41,376 nt of DNA. It comes from Prevotella sp. GTDB taxonomy: Bacteria; Bacteroidota; Bacteroidia; Bacteroidales; Bacteroidaceae. Shown one piece after another: positions 17,922-23,927 of this stretch; position 1 is the first letter of the stretch, and each line of letters starts with the position of its first letter. Position numbers and translations under genes: made by a program. A model generated the notes under the pieces. It had not been told where the DNA came from and did not search any database. It worked only from the letters and a program-made list of their open reading frames with translations. Location: the NCBI GenBank assembly GCA_022773395.1, contig JALFBL010000085.1, positions 1 to 41,376 on the forward strand, given 5' to 3'.

Positions 17922-19982
17922 ATGAAAGTATTATTCGTCATCATCATGGGATTATGCCTAAACGTATCGTATGCACAGGAACCTGATACTACAAAAGTTT
18001 TTATTCAAGCCAAAGAGCTTGATGAAGTGATTGTCAAGGCATCTTATCTTACCCGCGAGGATGATCATATTCTTGCAATTCCTACAAAAGAGCAGCGTAA
18101 ACATGCTGTGACTGGTTATGACCTGTTGAACAATCTCATGATTCCAGGAGTGTCCGTTGAGCGTTTGACAGGAAGTGTAACGACTCCATCCGGGGCTGCA
18201 ACTCTCTACATTGATGGACGCGAAGTCGGTTTTAGAGAAGTACAGTCATTAAGGCCGAAGGATATTGCTCGTGTGGAATTTTTTGATGTGCCGACCGAGA
18301 AATATGCCAAAGACGCATACGCTATAAATATTGTAATGAAACCACTCAACAATGGTGGCTACACACAACTCGATGCGTCTCAGGGTGTAGGATATCTTAA
18401 TGGTGATTATAATCTTATTTCAAAATTTGTCACAGGGTCCAAAAGTCTGAATCTTTGGGCAGGATATTCATTGGAAAATCCCAAATCATCAATGAACGAG
18501 AATGAGATTTTTAATTTCCCAGATTATCAGTTGAATAGACAACAGTTTTATAAGAATGCAGGGAATAGGCATACGGAAGAATATGTGCAGGCGTCAATAA
18601 GCAACCGGGGGAAAAAATATATTTGGATGCTTCGAGGTGGTATGGCATGGAATGATATAAGAAACAACGTCAATAATGGAATGACGGACTATTGGCAAAC
18701 AGATGAATCAATCAAGGATGGTAGTATTTTGAATATTGACAGTAGGAACAAGTCTTATCGTCCGAATGTATATTTCTACGGACTGCACACATTTTCCGAT
18801 ACAAAGTCATTGGATTATGTATTTGATGGATATTATTCTCGGAACGACTATAACCGTTTCTATAATGAGGATGATGCGTCATTTCATTCACTTGTCCAAG
18901 AAGATTATTATTACGTCAAAGCGAATGCTAACTATTCAATGGCTTTCAGTCATAGGAACAGATTGGCCTTCAGCTTATTCGAGTTCATGAGAATTAGTGA
19001 TTCGGAATACGCAGGCACTTCAACATATAATCAAAATTTGCGTTCTTCGGAAACAATCCTTTTTGCTGACTATTCCCAGCGTTTAGGAAGATTTTTCTTT
19101 GATATCAACCCTGGATTATCTTTTCTTACATATCGTTTAAAGGGGATGGAGGCTATCAATCATCTTACCCCGAGACTTCAGGCGAGAGCGGCATATAAGA
19201 TAGATAAAGTACAGCAACTTCAATTTACATTTGCTTTGGGAAATACTTATCCGAGGATAAATACTATTAACAATGTTGAACAACAGATTGATCCTATCAT
19301 TATTCTCAAAGGTAACCCGGATATGGACAATTCAATTCTTTTGAATCCACGAATAAGCCATACATTAAATCTTAACAAATTCGCTTTACAAACAGGAGTG
19401 TCATACTTCTATCAAAATCATTCAATTATTTCGGATTACTACATACGGGACGGACACCTCATCAGCACTTTTAGAGATGATTGTATCTATCATCGCCCCA
19501 GTGCAGATATATCTATGACCTATAAACCTTCCGGTTCACTCAATATGAAATTATCCGGTCAATGGATTGAACATTTGGTGCGGGGAGGGGCTGGACATCG
19601 TAGCTTGTTCTCAATCTCCGGATCTGCCATGGTAAACTACTATATTCAGGACTTTTCTTTCGGTGTATCTTTGGCGACACCGTCCCGAGATTTAATAGAC
19701 AGTCAGATTCGCAGAAAGACTTTTTGGCAGTATCAACTGTCGGCAATGTGGAATCATGGGAATTGGGCTATCGAAGCTAACGCAAACAACTTATTCATGA
19801 TGAAGAATAATGTTGTAGACGAATTGTCGGCACCATATTATTCCTTCAAACAAAGAAATCAAAGTCGCAATTACAACCAGTACGCAACATTGAAAATTGT
19901 TTATAGTTTTGACTACGGCAAGAAGACATCCAAAACACCTGATTATGAACATAAAAATAGTGAAAGCGCAATTTTAAAATAA
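17922..19982 (+). CDS. Outer-membrane beta-barrel B (TonB-receptor-like, no regulatory domain)
   Basis: 686 aa with a signal peptide (MKVLFVIIMGLCLNVSYAQ). It lacks the ~80-residue regulatory-like domain of barrel A and starts almost directly with the TonB-box-like ELDEVIVKASYL. A plug-like region (GAATLYIDGREVGFREVQSL then RPKDIARVEFFDVP) matches the equivalent stretch of barrel A. A long aromatic beta-strand series and a C-terminal strand region follow. It is therefore a paralogue of barrel A at the matching place in module B, starting at the base after the maturase stop. Like barrel A, it may be an exit, uptake or immunity protein for the peptide. Pairing of one barrel with each maturase argues for product-specific recognition. 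Confidence 0.85.
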   Translation: MKVLFVIIMGLCLNVSYAQEPDTTKVFIQAKELDEVIVKASYLTREDDHILAIPTKEQRKHAVTGYDLLNNLMIPGVSVERLTGSVTTPSGAATLYIDGREVGFREVQSLRPKDIARVEFFDVPTEKYAKDAYAINIVMKPLNNGGYTQLDASQGVGYLNGDYNLISKFVTGSKSLNLWAGYSLENPKSSMNENEIFNFPDYQLNRQQFYKNAGNRHTEEYVQASISNRGKKYIWMLRGGMAWNDIRNNVNNGMTDYWQTDESIKDGSILNIDSRNKSYRPNVYFYGLHTFSDTKSLDYVFDGYYSRNDYNRFYNEDDASFHSLVQEDYYYVKANANYSMAFSHRNRLAFSLFEFMRISDSEYAGTSTYNQNLRSSETILFADYSQRLGRFFFDINPGLSFLTYRLKGMEAINHLTPRLQARAAYKIDKVQQLQFTFALGNTYPRINTINNVEQQIDPIIILKGNPDMDNSILLNPRISHTLNLNKFALQTGVSYFYQNHSIISDYYIRDGHLISTFRDDCIYHRPSADISMTYKPSGSLNMKLSGQWIEHLVRGGAGHRSLFSISGSAMVNYYIQDFSFGVSLATPSRDLIDSQIRRKTFWQYQLSAMWNHGNWAIEANANNLFMMKNNVVDELSAPYYSFKQRNQSRNYNQYATLKIVYSFDYGKKTSKTPDYEHKNSESAILK

Positions 19983-19988
19983 ACTACA

Positions 19989-20183
19989 ATGAAAAGAGAA
20001 ACAGAAATAGAATTACGTTCAGAGAAAGTTCGCAATCTTTTGGGAGAAATTCCTCCATCGCTTGTAAGATGGGGTACAGTAATAATAGTTGCTGTATTTC
20101 TGGTGCTATTATTAGTGGTATGTTTTATGCCTTATCCTCATTCACAAGGAGAAAGTATTTTGCAGCATATTTTATTGATGTAA
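19989..20183 (+). pseudogene. HlyD-like membrane-fusion stub (64 aa)
   Basis: The first ~48 residues (EIELRSEKVRNLLGEIPPSL then VRWGTVIIVAVFLVLLLVVC) match the start of Bacteroidota HlyD-family membrane-fusion proteins, which have a short cytoplasmic RSEEVQ-type tail, a P-x-x-x-x-R-W turn and one membrane helix. The rest of a ~400-aa HlyD protein (hairpin, lipoyl and barrel domains) is missing. The frame ends FMPYPHSQGESILQHILLM and a stop. No HlyD-like sequence is visible in the next 380 bp. It is either a truncated partner of the exporter or a genuine one-helix protein. It begins 6 bp after barrel B, so it is still in the operon. Confidence 0.6.
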
Positions 20184-20206
20184 TTTCGCACCTTATGCAT
20201 CATAAT

Positions 20207-20247
20207 CCGGATTCATCACTTGCAACAGGTTTAGGCGATGAATCCGG
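20207..20247 (+). terminator. Terminator-like hairpin ending the RiPP operon
   Basis: A perfect 11-bp inverted repeat, CCGGATTCATC / GATGAATCCGG, with a 19-nt loop, 23 bp after the stop of the HlyD-like stub. Its place at the end of the plus-strand gene run suggests a terminator. Confidence 0.6.
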
Positions 20248-20508
20248 GACTATTTAGTTGTCAATATTCGTAGGCCGTTGTTTTGATCTTTTAGAACTGG
20301 CATCTGCAAATATCAAGTATATGAAATTAGAAATTCGTTTTGGTTCGATATCCTACGTGGCGGATTCTGTCAATGAAAGGCATTGGTTTTATTCCTTTCC
20401 AGAGAATTGGAAATGAATCTGACTTGTTTGCTATCTTTATCTCCAAAGCGACTCGTTTTCTCAGTTTGCAGGAAAAACATCACTGAAACATCAACATTGA
20501 AATGTTAC

Positions 20509-20538
20509 TTCAACGATTATAATATTTCTGTCGTTGAA
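20509..20538. terminator. Inverted repeat in the convergent region
   Basis: TTCAACGA / TCGTTGAA, a perfect 8-bp stem with a 14-nt loop. It lies just past the TetR stop as seen from the minus strand and could act on transcripts from either side. Confidence 0.35.
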
Positions 20539-20543
20539 ATTTG

Positions 20544-20570
20544 GTCGGAATTATTACTATTATTTCCGAC
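20544..20570 (-). terminator. Hairpin at the end of the TetR gene
   Basis: GTCGGAA / TTCCGAC, a 7-bp stem with a 13-nt AT-only loop, overlapping the last base of the TetR stop codon. It is followed on the minus strand by CAAATTTC. A weak terminator is likely. Confidence 0.45.
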
Positions 20571-21142
20571 TAAAAGGCATTCTGCAGCTGAAAGGTCTTA
20601 TCCTCTTGAAATGCCTCTAATGAATCCACAAATAGATTTCCAATGTTTTGTGTCATGAAGTTGTTATAGCGCAACAACTCATGATTGGAGGAACCTGTCA
20701 ATTCGCCTATAAAGAACAACTCATTATCCATAGCCTTCTTTAGCATGACACTGAAGCCTGTATAATGTTTCTGTGCCTGAATAATTATATTAAATACCGC
20801 ATGGGCTGCATTAGGCAAACAATAGTTGTTGGATAAGTCTTCTTTAAGCCTGTCAAATGGAGTTTTATAGGTTGCATGAAATTGAGAGACGGAACACGCA
20901 GACAACCTCGCTTTCTCATCATCAGATAACACAAAGATCGGAAAGAACAATTCGTCAATCATATTCAAGAACAAATCACTCTTGCTCTTGTTGAAATAGA
21001 ATATCGCACCTCTCGTCTGAGAGATATTCTTTTCCAACTCTGCGACTGAGATAGCATCCCATGTACCCTGCGCCATAAGGCGATAGCTTTGCTTGAGAAT
21101 GTCTATCCGGTTCTGTTGGGTCTTTGGTCGTGGCCTGTTCAT
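20570..21142 (-). CDS. TetR-family regulator 1
   Basis: 190 aa. Residues ~12-60 form a TetR-type helix-turn-helix (ISVAELEKNISQTRGAIFYF then NKSKSDLF). The remaining helices are a variable ligand-binding domain with no recognised type. It resembles the second TetR at 22578-23183 in the DNA-binding part (shared TRGAI plus an aromatic pair), so the two may see related operators. It lies downstream of the DarB-like gene with a 219-bp gap that holds a candidate promoter and a large hairpin reaching its start codon. The likely role is control of the DarB-like gene or of this small cluster; control of the convergent RiPP operon is only a guess. Confidence 0.85.
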   Translation of the reverse strand: MNRPRPKTQQNRIDILKQSYRLMAQGTWDAISVAELEKNISQTRGAIFYFNKSKSDLFLNMIDELFFPIFVLSDDEKARLSACSVSQFHATYKTPFDRLKEDLSNNYCLPNAAHAVFNIIIQAQKHYTGFSVMLKKAMDNELFFIGELTGSSNHELLRYNNFMTQNIGNLFVDSLEAFQEDKTFQLQNAF

Positions 21143-21232
21143 ACATAAAAAGGGTACGGGGACTATTACGTCTTACTGTGAAGGTTGTGGAAACCCTATG
21201 GAAAAGACATAACGCCCCCGTACTTTTATGTA
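21142..21232 (-). repeat. 91-nt imperfect palindrome abutting the TetR 1 start codon
   Basis: The ends TACATAAAA and GTACGGGG (with a 3-nt insertion in one arm) recur inverted at 21142-21161 and 21216-21232. The pairing continues inward through a TTAnGTCTT / AAGACnTAA segment, leaving a ~29-nt centre. About 25 base pairs can form. On the minus-strand mRNA the structure ends at the first base of the start codon and would cover the ribosome-binding region. It may be a regulatory leader structure or a small MITE-like insertion. Confidence 0.6.
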
Positions 21233-21330
21233 CGAAGAGTCATCATACCTATCTGCTTCCATAGTTAAAAACTTCCACATTTTCACAGAGAAAGACAAAT
21301 ATGAACCCTTAAATTCTTATTTTACAACTG

Positions 21331-21338
21331 CAAAGGTA
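21331..21338 (-). promoter_or_regulatory. -7 box for TetR 1
   Basis: The minus strand reads TACCTTTG, a full TAnnTTTG match, between the DarB-like stop and the TetR 1 gene. No perfect TTTG is found at 20 nt. It implies a ~180-nt leader containing the large hairpin. Confidence 0.5.
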
Positions 21339-21361
21339 ACAAATATTTTTTAAATAATATA

Positions 21362-22498
21362 TCAAACACAGCCTAATAAGGCCACTCCATACGAAAATCT
21401 ACCGCTTTCTGGGACTAAAAGCACGATTTTGTCTCCTTTTTTTAGCGGTTTTGTCCTGATTAGTTCATCTAGTGCGGCAAAAGGTGATACAGAGCCGACA
21501 TTACCCACCCAGGTTAGGTTCGTAAACCATTTGTCGGTCGGGAGATGAATATTTCGCTTTTGTAGTTCTTCATCAAGTCGCTTATAGAAATACATGGATG
21601 ATATATGCGGAATGACATAAGTTATCTCATCCGGATCCACCTTACCTTTTGCAAAGGCCGCTTCAATGGCCTCCACAAAATACTGAATGCCATATTCATT
21701 AAGCTGGCGCACGTCCTGTTTGAGACTCCATATAGATTTGTCCCCAAGCTCACGCCCCTCAAATGATTTCCATCCGGTCAGACTGCCATCATCATTTTTA
21801 TCAGCCCACATATACATACAGACCGGTTGACGGTTCGCATACGAAAATGTATGAATCCAGTCTATTGACAGATTGACTTCTCCGTCAGGAACATTTTTTA
21901 GAAGAAGTGCAGCAGCACCATCCGAAAGCATGAAGCGGAGAAAATCTTTCTCAAAAGCGAGATGTGGATGTTCTTCTATTAAATGTTGGCACTCCATCTC
22001 TTCCTTAAAGAAACGTGATAGCATGGTCGGGGAAATCAGCTCTGAAGCAGCACAGACAGCATTGTCACTATTCCCTGAGACAACGGACATCCATGCCGTC
22101 TTGAGTGCCATAAGGCTTGTCATGCAAACACCCGATAATGACGCTGTTTCTAAAGAGTGATCAAATGTTGCTCCATGAACCATTGACGCATGGGAAGGAA
22201 TTAACTGATCTGGCATTGATGTCGCGCATGACAGAAACTGTATTTTGTGTTTTTCGTCTTCGCTTATAAACAATTTGTTAATGGCAGAACTGGCAAGATC
22301 AACATTCGTATGTGTAATCCGATGCTTTTTATCCAAGGCATAATATCTGGTTTTTATTCCATTCTGACGCAGGATAATGGATTTTACACGTGACGGGCGA
22401 CCATCAATCAGCCCAAGATACTCTTCCATATCATCATTCCCTACCGGATTGTTCGGGAAGTATGAAGAGGTTTTGGTAATGAATACTTCTAAGTTCAT
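21362..22498 (-). CDS. DarB-like beta-ketoacyl-ACP synthase III
   Basis: 378 aa, longer than housekeeping FabH (~320). The catalytic triad is visible: Cys125 (LSGVCMTS), His298 (VIPHISS) and Asn333 (WVGNVGSVSP). The N-terminal pattern (YFPNNPVGNDDMEEYLG, RPSRVKSIILRQNGIKTRYYA) is that of the DarB group, ketosynthases that make the resorcinol ring of dialkylresorcinols and flexirubin-type pigments together with the cyclase DarA. No DarA, ACP or other fatty-acid gene is in the window. It may supply a small lipid signal or extend an acyl chain in concert with genes elsewhere. It has its own promoter and is flanked by two TetR genes on the same strand. Confidence is high for a KAS III fold, moderate for the DarB assignment. 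Confidence 0.8.
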   Translation of the reverse strand: MNLEVFITKTSSYFPNNPVGNDDMEEYLGLIDGRPSRVKSIILRQNGIKTRYYALDKKHRITHTNVDLASSAINKLFISEDEKHKIQFLSCATSMPDQLIPSHASMVHGATFDHSLETASLSGVCMTSLMALKTAWMSVVSGNSDNAVCAASELISPTMLSRFFKEEMECQHLIEEHPHLAFEKDFLRFMLSDGAAALLLKNVPDGEVNLSIDWIHTFSYANRQPVCMYMWADKNDDGSLTGWKSFEGRELGDKSIWSLKQDVRQLNEYGIQYFVEAIEAAFAKGKVDPDEITYVIPHISSMYFYKRLDEELQKRNIHLPTDKWFTNLTWVGNVGSVSPFAALDELIRTKPLKKGDKIVLLVPESGRFSYGVALLGCV

Positions 22499-22527
22499 AA
22501 ATTACATAATGCTTGTTATCTTTTCGG

Positions 22528-22559
22528 CAAAGGTATGGCATTTTTATGAATTAGAGAAA
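22528..22559 (-). promoter_or_regulatory. Candidate promoter of the DarB-like gene
   Basis: On the minus strand: TTTC (22559-22556), 20-nt spacer, TACCTTTG (22535-22528). This is a good Bacteroidota promoter with one mismatch in the -33 box. A TTACAT half-site (22502-22507), also found in the palindrome upstream of TetR 2, lies just past the start point and may bind a TetR protein. Confidence 0.6.
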
Positions 22560-22577
22560 TATTTCAGTAATTAAAGT

Positions 22578-23183
22578 CTAAATTCTAAGCAACTTATAAA
22601 GATTCATTAACTGCATTCTCAGTTCAACTGTGTTTAATCCGGCAGACAATGAGTCAATATATGATTGTCCATAAAAGAGATTCATAAAATTACGAGCAGT
22701 ATTCATTATGTCTATATCGCTCTTGATTTCCTTATTCTCAATGGCTTTTTGTAATATTCCAATCCAAATTATAATCTCCTGATTCCTGTTTTCAAGGTAC
22801 TGCGAGTGCAAGTCAGGGAAATATTTGCATATTTGTAAAATCAAGGACATATAGGCTCTACTTGCATTTTGCACGTTTTTGTCTACATCGTTAAAACGAT
22901 TCATAGTCTCCTGGCAGCCATCCACATATGCTTCTATAAAATCTTTCAATGATCCGAACTCGCTTTTTACTATTTTCTGTTTTAAGTTCTGGGTATCAAC
23001 AAAATAATGTTTAACAACCGAGTAAAACAATCCTATTTTGTCTTTGGCATAGTACGTTATGGCACCGCGCGTCATGCCGGAAGCTTCTTCTATATCCGCA
23101 ATGCTTACGGCTTCAAATGGTTTGGAAAGGAACAGCTTAAACGCTTCATGATAGAGCTGTTCTTTACGATTGTTTTTATTCAT
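22578..23183 (-). CDS. TetR-family regulator 2
   Basis: 201 aa with an N-terminal TetR helix-turn-helix (residues ~8-55: VSIADIEEASGMTRGAITYY then AKDKIGLF) and an all-helical C-terminal domain of unrecognised ligand type. It lies 79 bp upstream of the DarB-like gene on the same strand, but that gene has its own promoter. A strong promoter precedes it, and a palindrome lies 30 bp beyond the -33 box. It is likely to repress itself and the DarB-like gene. Confidence 0.85.
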   Translation of the reverse strand: MNKNNRKEQLYHEAFKLFLSKPFEAVSIADIEEASGMTRGAITYYAKDKIGLFYSVVKHYFVDTQNLKQKIVKSEFGSLKDFIEAYVDGCQETMNRFNDVDKNVQNASRAYMSLILQICKYFPDLHSQYLENRNQEIIIWIGILQKAIENKEIKSDIDIMNTARNFMNLFYGQSYIDSLSAGLNTVELRMQLMNLYKLLRI

Positions 23184-23221
23184 TTATCTCTGATTCAGAC
23201 TATTCTACATATAATACCGTA

Positions 23222-23253
23222 CAAAATTAATAAAATATTCGGGAGAGAGCAAA
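23222..23253 (-). promoter_or_regulatory. Promoter of TetR 2
   Basis: On the minus strand: TTTG (23253-23250), exactly 20 nt, TAATTTTG (23229-23222). This is a full match to the Bacteroidota -33/-7 consensus, with transcription starting near 23215, about 30 nt before the ATG. Confidence 0.7.
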
Positions 23254-23271
23254 TAATTCGTTATATTTATG

Positions 23272-23298
23272 TACCTTTGTATTACATTACGAATGTAA
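23272..23298 (+). promoter_or_regulatory. Outward -7 box overlapping a TetR-type palindrome
   Basis: On the plus strand TACCTTTG (23272-23279) matches the -7 box. It is followed at once by the perfect inverted repeat TTACATT-ACG-AATGTAA (23282-23298), which would cover the start of transcription. That is the classic place for a repressor operator. The -33 match is poor, and no plus-strand gene follows before the convergent end of the tra operon. Confidence 0.4.
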
Positions 23299-23402
23299 AC
23301 TAATTTAAGGTAGCCCGGGGCATAACAGTGAAAATGTGGAAATTTGAATTGTGGAATATGCCTTGGACTGCCTTTTTCTGTACGATTGTCATCAATTCTC
23401 CA

Positions 23403-23927
23403 TTATTTTGAGTTGGAACAGAGAAGCTGATACTCTATCCATCGGCGACGTCTGATTCCGAAATGACACTTCCCTTTGTAATGACAGAAAGAAAGATAAT
23501 CAGCCCGAATATTCCTGTCACCTGCTTCTATCCTACGCAGTAGACGACTTTTCCTATACCCATTTCCTCCAATAACCCTTGCCGGGCCACAGTTATAGCT
23601 CAGACAGGCAAGCAGGAGACTGTCAGCTCCATATGACCGATATAGGGCGCAGAATTTCCGCAAATCCTTTCTTAGCAAGGCATCAGCCTGAAGTTCCGTG
23701 AGTTGCACACCTTTATGGTATGCTTCTCCCGGCTGGACGACATGACCATAGCCAATAGTCGGCCAGTGTTCTGGGCTGTGAAGAGTCTCGTAATGCTTGA
23801 TGATCAGAACTGCCCGCTCAAACGGTGGCAGTTCCATGAGACGGCGCAACATAGGTTGGGCTGACCCCGAACCGATACAGAAACAGGCAAGCAGGACAGT
23901 TAAATGTTTTCTGAGGTTATTTCGCAT
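23403..23927 (-). CDS. Conjugation-associated GH24-type lysozyme
   Basis: 174 aa with a signal peptide (MRNNLRKHLTVLLACFCIGSG). The catalytic region (KHYETLHSPEHWPTIGYGHV) has Glu47 and the TIGYGH motif of phage-type (GH24) lysozymes, with the compact spacing seen in Bacteroidales transfer-region lysozymes. LSYNCGPARVIG is the second family motif. It cuts peptidoglycan in the periplasm to let the transfer apparatus through the wall. It is the last gene of the tra operon; its start overlaps the 3' end of the coupling-protein gene by 11 bp. After the stop the sequence turns AT-rich, marking the edge of the transfer module. Confidence 0.85.
   Translation of the reverse strand: MRNNLRKHLTVLLACFCIGSGSAQPMLRRLMELPPFERAVLIIKHYETLHSPEHWPTIGYGHVVQPGEAYHKGVQLTELQADALLRKDLRKFCALYRSYGADSLLLACLSYNCGPARVIGGNGYRKSRLLRRIEAGDRNIRADYLSFCHYKGKCHFGIRRRRWIEYQLLCSNSK

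Larger units (their letters stand above)
20184..20569. other. Gene-free convergent region with three hairpins
   Basis: 386 bp between the plus-strand RiPP operon and the minus-strand TetR gene. I see no gene; a 91-codon plus-strand frame (20383-20658) runs antisense into the TetR 3' end and has no recognisable feature. It contains three inverted repeats, listed separately, fitting termination from both sides. Confidence 0.55.

Noticed and set aside
20383..20658. 91-aa plus-strand frame
   Set aside because: It runs antisense over the TetR 1 terminator and 3' end and has no recognisable feature.
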